Shown here: positions 25,533 to 34,362 of the stretch, one piece after another
How positions within the stretch are numbered: the stretch's first letter is position 1
Layout of the letters: every line of letters begins with the position of its first letter
From: Microbispora hainanensis
GTDB taxonomy: Bacteria; Actinomycetota; Actinomycetes; Streptosporangiales; Streptosporangiaceae
Direction of reading: 5' to 3'
Length of the DNA stretch: 64,000 nt
Assembly: GCF_006874475.1 (NCBI RefSeq)
Contig: NZ_VIRM01000036.1
Location: forward strand, 22,387-86,386
Position numbers and translations under genes: made by a program
Notes under the pieces: generated by a model
The model's database searches: none
What the model was told of the DNA's origin: nothing
The model's input: the letters and a program-made list of their open reading frames with translations, nothing else

Positions 25533-25598
25533 CCGCCTTCCCGGCGAAAACCGCCTTCCCGGCGAAAACCGCCTTCCGGGGAACCGTCTTCCGGGGAA
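25533..25598. repeat. 18-bp and 15-bp tandem repeats
   Basis: CCGCCTTCCCGGCGAAAA occurs at 25533 and 25551, followed by CCGCCTTCCGGGGAA at 25569 and CCGTCTTCCGGGGAA at 25584. The array lies in the 266-bp gap upstream of the XRE regulator. Confidence 0.93.
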
Positions 25599-25635
25599 AG
25601 AGGAGCGGCGTGGCCCGTGCGGGACAAGACAGGAG

Positions 25636-25671
25636 GCGAGACGGGCGGCGAGACGGGCGGCGAGACAGGCG
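25636..25671. repeat. Three 12-bp tandem repeats
   Basis: GCGAGACGGGCG at 25636 and 25648, and GCGAGACAGGCG at 25660. Same intergenic region as the preceding array. Confidence 0.9.
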
Positions 25672-25691
25672 GGGTCCGCCCGCGATAGACG

Positions 25692-25709
25692 GCCGGTAAA
25701 GATACCGGC
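25692..25709. promoter_or_regulatory. Palindrome in a divergent intergenic region
   Basis: GCCGGTA-AAGA-TACCGGC is a perfect 7-bp inverted repeat about 54 bp before the lipoprotein start. It may be an operator for either flanking gene; no regulator can be assigned. Confidence 0.5.
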
Positions 25710-25762
25710 GGGAGTGCGCGTGTCCCGGAGGTGGCGTCCCATTCAGCGGTTATGACGGCTAA

Positions 25763-26554
25763 GTGACGCGACGTTGCCACATGACCGTCGCACTCGCCCT
25801 CGCCGCGCTGGCGATGGCGTCGTGCGCGAGGGAAGACAAGCAGGAGGGCCCCCAACCACTGGCCCTCAAGGAGCAGGTGTCCTCGATAGTGCGCTCGGGG
25901 GCCGGATATGCGGTGACCTGGGCGGGGGTGCTGAGCAACCCCAACCGCTGGCATTTCGGGGAGAACGCCGTCGCCGTGATCACGGCCGTGGACGCCGCAG
26001 GCAAGGAGGTCGTCCACCTGGAGCAGCCGCTGGACGCCGTGCCGCCCGGCCGCCCGCTGGCCTTCAGCGGGCAGGCGCCGAGCTCCGCCCAGCCGGTCCG
26101 CGTGAAGATCGACTATCGCCCCGCCTCGTGGCGGTCCATCCCGCGTGCCCCGTCGGCGTTCCTCAGGTTCCCGATCTCGGACGTCCGCACCGACAAGCTG
26201 ACGAACGGGTCCTATCTCGTCACCGGCTACGTGGTCAACCCGTTCCGCAAGCCCGCCGCCGCCCTCGCCGTCACGGCCCTGCTGCGTGACGCGGCGGGCA
26301 AGCTCGTCGGCGGGGCCACGTCCTACGTGGACGACGTGCGGCCGGGGGGCAAGCGCAGGTTCGTCATCACCGTCGAGGGCGTGCGCGGAACGGCCGGTGC
26401 GACCGACGTGCAGGCCACGACCTGGGGCTCGACCGCCAAGACGTACGAGGACCTGGCGCAGGCGGGAGCCGTTTCGCTGCACACGATCGCGCCGACGACG
26501 GAGCCGTTCGACAAGGACCGGGGATATCCGCCGCCCAATGACCGACGCCAGTGA
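25763..26554 (+). CDS. Probable lipoprotein with FxLYD-like domain
   Basis: A 263-residue exported protein. The hydrophobic stretch TVALALAALAMASC ends in a Cys at about residue 21 that fits a lipobox with Met at -3, so it is probably lipid-anchored. The mature part contains GSYLVTGYVVNPFRKPA and LRDAAGKLVGGATSYVDDV, the pattern of FxLYD domains (a small beta-sandwich of surface lipoproteins). The start could be the GTG at 25763 or the ATG at 25781; neither has a clear ribosome binding site. Function unknown. Confidence 0.78.
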   Translation: MTRRCHMTVALALAALAMASCAREDKQEGPQPLALKEQVSSIVRSGAGYAVTWAGVLSNPNRWHFGENAVAVITAVDAAGKEVVHLEQPLDAVPPGRPLAFSGQAPSSAQPVRVKIDYRPASWRSIPRAPSAFLRFPISDVRTDKLTNGSYLVTGYVVNPFRKPAAALAVTALLRDAAGKLVGGATSYVDDVRPGGKRRFVITVEGVRGTAGATDVQATTWGSTAKTYEDLAQAGAVSLHTIAPTTEPFDKDRGYPPPNDRRQ

Positions 26555-26601
26555 GCGGCCCACTGCCGATCTTGACAGGACGGGCGGGTTACCGTAGCGG
26601 G

Positions 26602-27702
26602 ATGGCCACCCCGAGGATCGTGCTGTTCGGAGCCACCGGCTTCACCGGCAGGCTCACCGCCGAGGCGCTCGCCGCGCGCGGGGCCCGGCCGCTGCTGGCC
26701 GGTCGGGACCAGACGCGGCTCGCCGCACTCGCCGACGCGCTGGGCGGGGGACTGCCGATCGCGGTCGCCGACGTCGGCCGCCCCGAGTCCGTACGAAAGA
26801 TCGTCAGTCCGGGTGACGTGCTGATCTCGACCGTCGGCCCGTTCGTCCGATGGGGGGAGGCCGCGGTCACCGCCGCGACCGAGGCGGGCGCCGTCTACCT
26901 CGACACCGCCGGAGAGCCAACGTTCGTCAAGCGGATCTTCCAGCGGTACGGCCCCGCTGCGGCGGCCCGGGGCGCGGCCCTGCTCACCGCCTTCGGATAC
27001 GACTACGTGCCCGGCAACCTCGCCGCGTCCCTGGCCCTGCGCAAGGCCGGATCGGGGGCCGTCCGCGTGGACGTCGGCTACTTCGTGGAGGGCAGCGGCA
27101 CGGCGCGGCGCGCGAGTGCCGGGACCCGCGCCTCCGCGCTGGGAATGGTCCTCGAACCGATGTACGGCTTCCGCGAGGGCCGGATCGTCCCCGAGCACGG
27201 CCGCACCCGCAAGTTCCTGGTGGACGGCCGTGTGCGGCACGGCCTGGCCATCGGGGCCTCCGAACACTTCACGCTGCCGCCCGCGCATCCCGGCCTGCGC
27301 GAGGTGAACGTCTATCTCGGCTGGCTGGGCGGGCTGACCAGGGTCGCGGGCGTGCTGGCCAAGGCGACGCCCGTCATCGCCGCGCTGCCGGGGATCCGGC
27401 GGGCGACCGACGCACTGGCCGACCGGGTGCTCCGCGCGGGCGGGAGTGCGGCGCCGGCCGCGGTGGGCGTGTCGTCGCGCATCGTGGCCGAGGCGTACGA
27501 CGCGGGAGGCCGCCGCCTGGCCGCCGTCCACCTGGCCGGAGGCGATCCGTACGAGTTCACGGCCGGTGTGCTCGCCTGGGCGGCGACGACGGCGCTGGCC
27601 GAGGGCGTGCACGGCACCGGCGCCCTGGGCCCCGTGGACGCCTTCGGCCTCGACGCGCTCACGCGGGGCTGCGCCGAGGCGGGAATGGCCGTTCGGGAGT
27701 GA
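26602..27702 (+). CDS. Saccharopine dehydrogenase-like NAD(P)-binding protein
   Basis: A 366-residue protein with a Rossmann motif at the N-terminus (IVLFGATGFTGRLTAEALA) and the layout of the trans-acting enoyl reductase/saccharopine dehydrogenase-like group of actinobacteria. LISTVGPFVRWGE and YLDTAGEPTFVKRIF are conserved segments. True lysine metabolism is unlikely. In mycobacteria the nearest relatives act on polyketide lipids; here no polyketide synthase is nearby, so the substrate is open. The start is the ATG at 26602. It runs in the same direction as the lipoprotein gene, 47 bp downstream. Confidence 0.85.
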   Translation: MATPRIVLFGATGFTGRLTAEALAARGARPLLAGRDQTRLAALADALGGGLPIAVADVGRPESVRKIVSPGDVLISTVGPFVRWGEAAVTAATEAGAVYLDTAGEPTFVKRIFQRYGPAAAARGAALLTAFGYDYVPGNLAASLALRKAGSGAVRVDVGYFVEGSGTARRASAGTRASALGMVLEPMYGFREGRIVPEHGRTRKFLVDGRVRHGLAIGASEHFTLPPAHPGLREVNVYLGWLGGLTRVAGVLAKATPVIAALPGIRRATDALADRVLRAGGSAAPAAVGVSSRIVAEAYDAGGRRLAAVHLAGGDPYEFTAGVLAWAATTALAEGVHGTGALGPVDAFGLDALTRGCAEAGMAVRE

Positions 27703-27703
27703 G

Positions 27704-27722
27704 AGACGCCCGTACGGCGTCT
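27704..27722 (+). terminator. Hairpin terminator
   Basis: AGACGCC-CGTAC-GGCGTCT, a perfect 7-bp stem with a 5-base loop, begins one base after the stop codon. Only a short TT follows. Confidence 0.6.
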
Positions 27723-27879
27723 TGCGCCATGGGCCGGATTTATCGCGATTAGTCATGCAATAAAACGGCGAACTCCGGCAAATTAACGGGATGGCGGAGT
27801 GTAAAAGCTGACGATGTAGGTGTGCCACTTCGCAAGAACGGGTGGAGCGGGGAGTTACTGAGCATTTACTCTCAGTTAT

Positions 27880-29916
27880 ATGAATGATGGCGTCCTGGTC
27901 GAGGCGTTGCAGGCCCGGGATCCGGGAGCGCTGGCCGCCCTATATGACACATATGCGGGCAATCTCTACCGGTATTGCCGCACCTTGCTGGCCGGGCCCG
28001 ACGCCGCCCAGGTCGCCCTGCGCGACACGCTGATCGCCGCGGAGGCGCTTGTCGGCTCGCTGGCCGACCCGGACAGGTTCCGCACCTGGCTGTACGCCCT
28101 GGCCCGCGGCGAGTGCATGCGCCGCCGGACGCCGGGCGCGGGGGACGGACCGGACACCGGGCCGATCCCGGTCGTGACCGTGCCCTTCCCCGGCGTCACG
28201 GCCGAAGGCGCCGAGGCCGACCTGCGCCTCGTCGCGAGCAGCGCCGTGGGCGCGCTGTCGGTCGAGGACCGGGAGGTGCTCGAACTCGTCACCCGGCACG
28301 GGCTGACCGGCCGGGACCTGGCCGCCGTGCTCGGCACCGGCGAGCGCTATGCCGAGGGGCTCCTCGAAGCGGCCACCGAACGCCTGCGCGAGACGGTGAC
28401 CGTCGAGATCCTGGCCAGGCGTGCCACCCACGACTGCACGCGGGCGTCCGCCGTCCTCACGGGGTTCACAGGAGAGCTCACCCCGCAGACGCGGGCCCAG
28501 CTCCTCCGGCATCTGGCGCGGTGCGAGACCTGCGCGCGCCAGCGCGTCCGGCAGGTATCCCCGGCCAAGGTGTTCGGCCTGCTCCCGCAGATCGCCCTGC
28601 CCGAGACCCTGCGGGTGCGGGTGCTCAGCAGCTTCATCGACCCCGAGCTCGTCCCCTATCGGCGGTACGTCGCCAAACGCGTCGGCAGGCTCAGCGCCGC
28701 GGGCTTCCCGAGAGCCGGCCGTCGCGAGGGCAGGCTCGCACAGGCGGTGGCGGGCGCCGTGGCCGCCCTGGCGGCGGTGGCGACGATCGCGCTCGTGTTC
28801 GCCCAGTTCGCCGGCGACCTGCGCGAGCAGGCCGCCGACACGATCGGCCCGCTCCGGCTCCCCCCGGCGGAGGCGTCGGCCGGCCCCTCCGGCGGCGCCG
28901 CCTCTCCCGAGGGGTCGCCGGACGAGGCTGACGGGACCGACGCCGACGGGACCGAGGCCGACGGGGCCGACGGGAGTTCGCCCGTGCCCTCGGTCTCCCC
29001 GGACCTGGCCGAGCCGGTCGCGCCCGTGGTTCCCGCGCGGCCGGTCGCCCTGCCGCGCCCGATGCCGCTGCCCGCCCCCGTGCCGCCCTCCGCCAACCGG
29101 CCGCACCGGCCCGCGCCGCACGGGAAACCGTCCTCGCACCCCGCGACGTCGTCCTCGCAGGGCTCGGGCGTCTCGCCGTCCGGCCCGACGCCCGAGCCCA
29201 CGATCACTCCCGTCACCCCCGGCACCCCGGGCACCCCGGGGACGCCGGGCACTCCGGGCACTCCGGGCACTCCGGGCACCGGGCCGACCCCCGGCGGCTC
29301 GGGTTGGCCGGGTTCTGGTGGACACGGGCCCGGCGGCCACAGCCCGGGCTGGCCGCCCCGGGGCGGACCGCCTCCCGCGCACTGGCCGGGACACCGCCCG
29401 CCCTGGCACGACCACCAGCACCATCCCCGTCCCTCCATGGAGTGGCCGCCGACGTCCACGCCTTCCCGCAAGCTCTCCGCTCACCACCGCGGGCCCTCAT
29501 CCGTACCGCCCTGGCGCCTCGGACACGGCGGCTGGCGCGTGGCGCCCGTCGCAGGAGCCGGTGGGCGGGGGCAGGGCTTCCCGGGCGGAAGGCCCCGGAA
29601 CCCCGCGAACGTGAAGGCACCGGCCGCCGGAGGCGGCGGGAAGACGCCGGGTGGCGCGAAGACACCGGGTGGCGCGAAGACACCGCGCGTCAGGCAGGAC
29701 GGCCCGCCACGGCAGGCCAAACCCGGTGGCTCCGGCCGGGACGGCTCGCGCCGCGACGGTCCGGCTCCCGGTCGCCCCGGCCGGGACGGCTCCCCGCCGG
29801 GCCTGCCCGGAGGGCCTCGGGACGGCGGTTCCGAACACGCGAGGGAGCGTCGTGACACCTCCGGCACCCCCGGGGCGGGAGGCTCCGGAGGACCCCGAAG
29901 GGCTTTCCCCGTCTAA
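27880..29916 (+). CDS. Membrane-anchored sigma/anti-sigma fusion with long Pro/Gly-rich exterior
   Basis: A 678-residue protein joining parts that are usually separate. Residues 1-90 resemble sigma region 2 (LYDTYAGNLYRYCRTLL, FRTWLYALARGECMRR) and about 120-175 region 4 (LSVEDREVLELVTRHGLTGRDLAAVLG), though the recognition helix is degenerate. Residues 184-218 form an anti-sigma zinc finger (HDC, then H211-x3-C215-x2-C218). One transmembrane helix is at about 287-311. The outside part (312-678) is Pro/Gly/Ser-rich, with PGT repeats and KTPGGA repeats, ideal for spanning peptidoglycan. The ATG lacks a Shine-Dalgarno. An NlpC/P60 gene follows in the same direction. Confidence 0.85.
   Translation: MNDGVLVEALQARDPGALAALYDTYAGNLYRYCRTLLAGPDAAQVALRDTLIAAEALVGSLADPDRFRTWLYALARGECMRRRTPGAGDGPDTGPIPVVTVPFPGVTAEGAEADLRLVASSAVGALSVEDREVLELVTRHGLTGRDLAAVLGTGERYAEGLLEAATERLRETVTVEILARRATHDCTRASAVLTGFTGELTPQTRAQLLRHLARCETCARQRVRQVSPAKVFGLLPQIALPETLRVRVLSSFIDPELVPYRRYVAKRVGRLSAAGFPRAGRREGRLAQAVAGAVAALAAVATIALVFAQFAGDLREQAADTIGPLRLPPAEASAGPSGGAASPEGSPDEADGTDADGTEADGADGSSPVPSVSPDLAEPVAPVVPARPVALPRPMPLPAPVPPSANRPHRPAPHGKPSSHPATSSSQGSGVSPSGPTPEPTITPVTPGTPGTPGTPGTPGTPGTPGTGPTPGGSGWPGSGGHGPGGHSPGWPPRGGPPPAHWPGHRPPWHDHQHHPRPSMEWPPTSTPSRKLSAHHRGPSSVPPWRLGHGGWRVAPVAGAGGRGQGFPGGRPRNPANVKAPAAGGGGKTPGGAKTPGGAKTPRVRQDGPPRQAKPGGSGRDGSRRDGPAPGRPGRDGSPPGLPGGPRDGGSEHARERRDTSGTPGAGGSGGPRRAFPV
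29217..29282. repeat. 9-bp coding repeats (PGT units)
   Basis: About seven GGCACTCCG/GGCACCCCG units encode a PGTPGTPGT run in the exterior part of the sigma fusion. Synonymous variation among the early copies and identity among the later ones suggest continuing slippage. Confidence 0.85.
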
Positions 29917-30019
29917 ACGGGACGACCTACCACATAGGTTGATTACTGGGCGTAACTTAAATGTGTACGGAGAGTAGTCGCCGGGAAGTGAGGGGAGTGG
30001 AGCAGGGAAGGGGAAGGAA

Positions 30020-31186
30020 TTGCCACTCCTCAGAGCATCGGGGCTGGTCGCCGGGCTCGGGTCAAGTCTCGTCCTGACCTTCGGAGCCCCGGCGGGAGCC
30101 GATCCGAAACCGTCCGCGAAGGACGTCGCCAAGGCACGACAGCAGGTGCAGGAGCGCGCGAAGGAACTGGGCAGGGCCGAGGCCGATCTCGCGGCCGCGC
30201 AGGCCCGCCGTGAGGCGCTGGACACCGAGGCCGAGCGGCTCGTGGAGACGTACAACGGGCAGCTCGTCCAGCTTGAGCAGGCGCAGGCCACATACGAGCA
30301 GTCGGCGCGGCGGGTCCGCCAGGCGGCCGACCAGGTCGCCCGGCTGCGCGGAGAGGTGGCGGCGAGAGTGGCCGAGGGGTACGGCACGCTGCGGCTGTCA
30401 CCGTCCGCCGCGGCCATGCTCGGCGGCATCGGCGACGTGGACCGCTTCCTGCGAAGAGCCAGCGTGCTGACGCAACTCGGCGACGAGCAGGCCGCTTCGC
30501 TGCAACGGCTGAAAGACGCGCAACAGGTCTTCGAAATCCTCCGAGAACAGGCGGCCCGTGCCTACTCCGAGCAGTCGCAGAGCGCCGAAGAGGTGCGACA
30601 GGCGAAGGACGCGGCACAGCGGGCCGTCGAAGAACAGCTCGAACAGACCAAGAAGATCGAGCAGGAAAAAGCGGAGATCTCCAAACGCCTGGAAGCCGCG
30701 CGCGACCGCGTCGACGAGCTGAAAGAGGCGAGGGCCAAGGCCCGGCAGGTGGTGAGGCGGACGGCGCTCCCCGCACACAGGAGTCTGAAACCGCCGGCCT
30801 GGGCCGGGCGGCTCGGGTCGGGACCCGGCGAGACGGCCGCCCAATGGGCGCTCAAACAGATCGGCAAGCCGTACGTGTGGGCCGCCGCAGGCCCGTCCGG
30901 TTTCGACTGCTCGGGGCTGACGATGCGGGCCTGGCAGCGGGCCGGGGTGTCACTCGATCACTGGACCGGCACGCAGTGGACGTCGGGACGGCACGTCCCG
31001 CTCAGGGATCTGCGCACCGGCGACCTCATCTTCTACGGCCGGTTGAGCAGGAATCCCGGCGACATCCATCATGTGGGCATCTACATAGGGCGCGGCATGA
31101 TGGTCCACGCCCCCCAGACGGGGGACGTGGTGCGCATCTCGCCCATCTGGCGCCACGATCTGGTCGGCGCCACCAGGCCCGGCTGA
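30020..31186 (+). CDS. Secreted NlpC/P60 peptidoglycan hydrolase with coiled coil
   Basis: A 388-residue exported cysteine peptidase. Signal peptide at about 1-28 (ends GAPAGADP), a long Ala/Glu/Gln-rich coiled coil at about 33-240, and an NlpC/P60 domain at about 270-388. The catalytic Cys is C297 in FDCSGLT, the His lies in DIHHVGIYIG (350/351), and the third polar residue is in HAPQTGD. It would cut D-glutamyl-diaminopimelate bonds in the stem peptide, with the coiled coil restraining activity as in RipA/CwlO types. It starts at a TTG preceded by AAGGGGA at good spacing. It lies 103 bp after the sigma fusion, a plausible functional partner. It abuts ppa convergently. Confidence 0.9.
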   Translation: MPLLRASGLVAGLGSSLVLTFGAPAGADPKPSAKDVAKARQQVQERAKELGRAEADLAAAQARREALDTEAERLVETYNGQLVQLEQAQATYEQSARRVRQAADQVARLRGEVAARVAEGYGTLRLSPSAAAMLGGIGDVDRFLRRASVLTQLGDEQAASLQRLKDAQQVFEILREQAARAYSEQSQSAEEVRQAKDAAQRAVEEQLEQTKKIEQEKAEISKRLEAARDRVDELKEARAKARQVVRRTALPAHRSLKPPAWAGRLGSGPGETAAQWALKQIGKPYVWAAAGPSGFDCSGLTMRAWQRAGVSLDHWTGTQWTSGRHVPLRDLRTGDLIFYGRLSRNPGDIHHVGIYIGRGMMVHAPQTGDVVRISPIWRHDLVGATRPG

Positions 31187-31187
31187 G

Positions 31188-31691
31188 TCAGTGCTCCTCG
31201 TCGTGGTGCTCGGTTTCCTGGAAGCGCCGGATGCTGGCGAGGATCTCGGCCTCGGCCTCGGTGCGGCCCACCCAGTTGGCGCCCTCGACCGACTTGCCGG
31301 GCTCCAGGTCCTTGTAGACCTCGAAGAAGTGCTGGATCTCCAGCCGGTCGAACTCGGCGACGTGGTGGATGTCACGGATGTGCTCCATCCGGGGATCGGT
31401 CGCCGGAACGCACAGGACCTTGTCGTCGCCGCCCTTCTCGTCGGTCATCCGGAACATTCCGACAGCGCGGCAGCTGATCAGGCAACCGGGAAAAGTCGGC
31501 TCCTGGAGCAGGACCAGCGCGTCGAGCGGGTCTCCGTCCTCACCGAGGGTGTTCTCGATGAACCCGTAGTCGGCGGGGTATTGGGTAGACGTGAAAAGCA
31601 GGCGGTCCAGACGTATGCGGCCGGTCTTGTGGTCAACCTCGTACTTGTTCCGTTGTCCCTTGGGGATCTCAACGACAACGTCGAACTCCAC
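31188..31691 (-). CDS. ppa: Inorganic pyrophosphatase
   Basis: Family I soluble pyrophosphatase of 167 residues, the normal bacterial length. It hydrolyses the pyrophosphate released by biosynthetic reactions and needs Mg2+. The signature [10 protein letters not shown] carries the metal-binding aspartates; [13 protein letters not shown] and [11 protein letters not shown] are the other active-site segments. It starts at a GTG (31689-31691) with GGAGGAA six bases upstream. Its stop is one base from that of the convergent NlpC/P60 gene. It is divergent from dacB, an arrangement conserved in actinomycetes. Confidence 0.97.
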   Translation of the reverse strand: MEFDVVVEIPKGQRNKYEVDHKTGRIRLDRLLFTSTQYPADYGFIENTLGEDGDPLDALVLLQEPTFPGCLISCRAVGMFRMTDEKGGDDKVLCVPATDPRMEHIRDIHHVAEFDRLEIQHFFEVYKDLEPGKSVEGANWVGRTEAEAEILASIRRFQETEHHDEEH

Positions 31692-31777
31692 TCGTTCCTC
31701 CGCATGAGTCCCCGGTCTCCCGGGCTGGCGTTAATGTCTCGTAGGCGTGGTCAAGGTCGGCGCGAAATGAGGGCGTT

Positions 31778-33163
31778 GTGGTGCGACGTGAGCGGTGGAT
31801 GGTGGTGGCCACCCTCGCCCTGCTGCAGATCTTCGTCGTCCTCGCGGGCACTTATTGGATCACCCATGACGCCGACAGGACCCCGGCTCCGGTCGCGTCC
31901 CCGAAGCCGACCCCGATCCCCCTGGTGACCGCGGGTCCGGTTCTGGCCGCGGCGGGGGACGGGGCTCTCCCCGCCAAGGGTACTTTGACCACCCGGCTCA
32001 CCGCTGCGATGGGTGACCCCGCCCTCGGTGGCAGCGTCGCCGGGATCGTGCTCGACGTCGCGACGGGGACGCCGATCTTCGACGGCCGCTCGGGCGCCGC
32101 CATCACCCCGGCCTCGACCACCAAGCTCGTCACCGGCCTGACGGTGCTGGCCACCGTGGGGCCGGACGCCCGCCTCGCCACCCGGGTCGTACGGGGGGCC
32201 TCCGCCAGGTCGATCGTCCTGGTCGGCGGCGGCGACCCGACCCTGGCCGGCCCGCGGACGAGCGCCGCCGAGCAGGAGAAGACCTATCCGCGCCCGGCGT
32301 CGCTCGCCCGGCTCGCGTCGAGCACGGCCAAGGCGCTCAAGGCCGCCAAGATCACCTCGGTGGACCTGTCGTACGACGCGTCCCTCTTCAACGGGCCGCG
32401 GACGGCGCCGGGCTGGAAGCCGACATACATCCCGGAGGGCAGCGTCGCCCCGGTCGCCGCGCTCATGATGGACGAGGGCCGGGCCGCCAACGGCGCCCGC
32501 TATCCGGACCCGGCCCAGGCCACCGCCGATGCATTCGCCACCCTGCTCAGGAAGAACGGCATCAAGGTGGGCAAGGGGGTCGACGCCGCGAAGGCGGCGC
32601 CCACCGCGCAGGAGCTGGCCCGGGTGGAGTCCGGCCCGATCTACGCGCTCGTCGAGCGGATGCTCACCCACAGCGACAACGATCTCGCCGAGGCGCTCGC
32701 CCGTCATGCCGCCATCAAGGAGGGCCTGCCGCACACCTTCCAGGGCGTGCCCGCGGCGGTCGGGCGCGTGCTCACCCGCCTCCGCGTGGGCGGCGGCGTG
32801 GAGGTCCACGACGGCAGCGGGCTGTCCACCAGGAACAGGATCACGCCGACGGCCCTCGCCCACATCCTCTCCGTGGCGGCGTCCCCCGCCCATCCGGAGC
32901 TGCACTCGCTGATCAGCGGCCTGCCGGTCGCGCATTTCACCGGCACTCTCCACGATCGATATGGGAAGTCCGATACGAAGGCCGGCGCCGGATTGGTGCG
33001 CGCGAAGACGGGCACTTTGAACGGGGTGAACACCCTGGCGGGCATCGCGTACACATCCGAGGGCCGGTTGCTGACCTTCGCGTTCATGGCCGACCAAGTG
33101 GCCAACCCCCCGGAGGCGATCACCGCCCTCGACAAAATGGCCACGATCGTCTCCCAGAGCTAG
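31778..33163 (+). CDS. dacB: D-alanyl-D-alanine carboxypeptidase/endopeptidase (PBP4 type)
   Basis: Peptidase family S13 penicillin-binding protein of 461 residues. An N-terminal membrane helix or uncleaved signal (about 8-28) is followed by a Pro-rich linker, then the penicillin-binding fold. The three catalytic motifs are visible: SxxK in PASTTKL (Ser113, Lys116), SxN in HSDNDLAEA and KTG in RAKTGTLNG. It trims or opens peptidoglycan cross-links outside the membrane. The start is a GTG (31778; a second GTG follows directly) with AGGG upstream. Divergent from ppa; followed by a DUF2342 gene 48 bp on. Confidence 0.93.
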   Translation: MVRRERWMVVATLALLQIFVVLAGTYWITHDADRTPAPVASPKPTPIPLVTAGPVLAAAGDGALPAKGTLTTRLTAAMGDPALGGSVAGIVLDVATGTPIFDGRSGAAITPASTTKLVTGLTVLATVGPDARLATRVVRGASARSIVLVGGGDPTLAGPRTSAAEQEKTYPRPASLARLASSTAKALKAAKITSVDLSYDASLFNGPRTAPGWKPTYIPEGSVAPVAALMMDEGRAANGARYPDPAQATADAFATLLRKNGIKVGKGVDAAKAAPTAQELARVESGPIYALVERMLTHSDNDLAEALARHAAIKEGLPHTFQGVPAAVGRVLTRLRVGGGVEVHDGSGLSTRNRITPTALAHILSVAASPAHPELHSLISGLPVAHFTGTLHDRYGKSDTKAGAGLVRAKTGTLNGVNTLAGIAYTSEGRLLTFAFMADQVANPPEAITALDKMATIVSQS

Positions 33164-33211
33164 TTATCCCCCTCGCGCCTGCATGCGCGGCGAGAAGTCG
33201 GAGAACGTACG

Positions 33212-34270
33212 GTGGTGGGTATGCAGGTGATCGACTGGGATCTGGCCGTCGCGACCGGGGTGCGCCTTGTGCGGCCCGGCCCTCAGGTGAGCCGCGAGGA
33301 GGCCAGGCAGGCGGTCCTCGAACTGCGGAGGCTGTCGCGGGACGCCGAGGGGCACGTGCGGGAGTTCACCCGCATCGACTCGGCGACGCCCGAGGCGGCG
33401 ACCGTGGTCGACCGTCCCGGGTGGATCCGTGCGAACGTGGACGGCTTCCGCGTGGTGCTGGAGCCGCTGACGCAGAAGATGTCGAACATGCCGGCGGTCG
33501 TCGGCGCGGTCGGCTCGCGCATCACCGGGCTGGAGGTCGGCGCGGTGCTGGCCTTCCTCGCCTCCCGGGTGCTCGGGCAGTATGAGCTGTTCCTCCCGCC
33601 CGACCCCTCGGGCAACGCCCCGACCGGCCGCCTGACGCTGGTGGCGCCCAACATCGTGCACGCCGAGCGCGAGCTGGGCGTCGATCCCCGTGACTTCCGC
33701 CTGTGGGTGTGCCTCCACGAGGAGACCCACCGGGTGCAGTTCACCGGCGTCCCCTGGCTCCGGGAGTACGTCCGCGGCCAGATGACCGAGTTCCTCCTCG
33801 CGTCCGAGATGGACCTGACGACCCTGCTGGAGCGCCTGCGCGCCGCCTCCGACGCGGTCGCCGACGCCTTCCGGGGCGGCGAGGGCAACCTGATCGAGGC
33901 CATTCAGACGCCCGAGCAGAAGGCCGTGCTCGACCGCGTGACGGCCGTGATGACGCTGGTGGAGGGGCACGGCGACTACGTCATGGACGCGGTGGGCCCG
34001 TCCGTCGTGCCGTCGGTCGCCGAGATCCGCGCCAAGTTCCAGCGCCGCCGCGAGGGCGGTTCGCGCTTCGACCAGCTCGTACGCCGCCTGCTCGGCATCG
34101 AGCTGAAGATGAAGCAGTATGCCGAGGGCTCCCACTTCGTCCGCACCGTCGTGGACGAGGCCGGCATGGAGTCGTTCAACAAGGTCTGGACCTCGCCTGA
34201 GACCCTGCCCGACCGCGAGGAGATCACGGACCCGCACGCCTGGATGTCGCGCGTCCTGACCTCCGCCTGA
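33212..34270 (+). CDS. DUF2342 zinc-dependent metalloprotease-like protein
   Basis: A 352-residue protein of the actinobacterial DUF2342 family, annotated variously as zinc-dependent metalloprotease or F420-biosynthesis-associated hydrolase. It carries a zincin-like HEETH motif in [11 protein letters not shown] and [13 protein letters not shown] later, a likely third-ligand region. Conserved position between dacB and tilS is typical. The GTG at 33212 has GGAG eight bases upstream; the ATG at 33221 is an alternative. No substrate is established. A terminator-like hairpin follows. Confidence 0.88.
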   Translation: MVGMQVIDWDLAVATGVRLVRPGPQVSREEARQAVLELRRLSRDAEGHVREFTRIDSATPEAATVVDRPGWIRANVDGFRVVLEPLTQKMSNMPAVVGAVGSRITGLEVGAVLAFLASRVLGQYELFLPPDPSGNAPTGRLTLVAPNIVHAERELGVDPRDFRLWVCLHEETHRVQFTGVPWLREYVRGQMTEFLLASEMDLTTLLERLRAASDAVADAFRGGEGNLIEAIQTPEQKAVLDRVTAVMTLVEGHGDYVMDAVGPSVVPSVAEIRAKFQRRREGGSRFDQLVRRLLGIELKMKQYAEGSHFVRTVVDEAGMESFNKVWTSPETLPDREEITDPHAWMSRVLTSA

Positions 34271-34299
34271 CGCGGATCCACCCGGCCTCCGCCCGATCG

Positions 34300-34329
34300 C
34301 GCCCGCCCGGCCCGCCGGTCGGGCGTTTT
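34300..34329 (+). terminator. Rho-independent terminator
   Basis: CGCCCG (34300-34305) and CGGGCG (34320-34325) enclose a smaller CCGG/CCGG stem, followed by TTTT. It lies 30 bp after the DUF2342 gene and separates it from tilS. Confidence 0.75.
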
Positions 34330-34362
34330 CCCATGCCCGCCCGGGGCGGCCAGAATGGCCGC

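Noticed and set aside
26602..27702. True saccharopine dehydrogenase of lysine metabolism
   Set aside because: The substrate-binding half does not show the lysine-pathway pattern; the protein fits the actinobacterial reductase-like branch.
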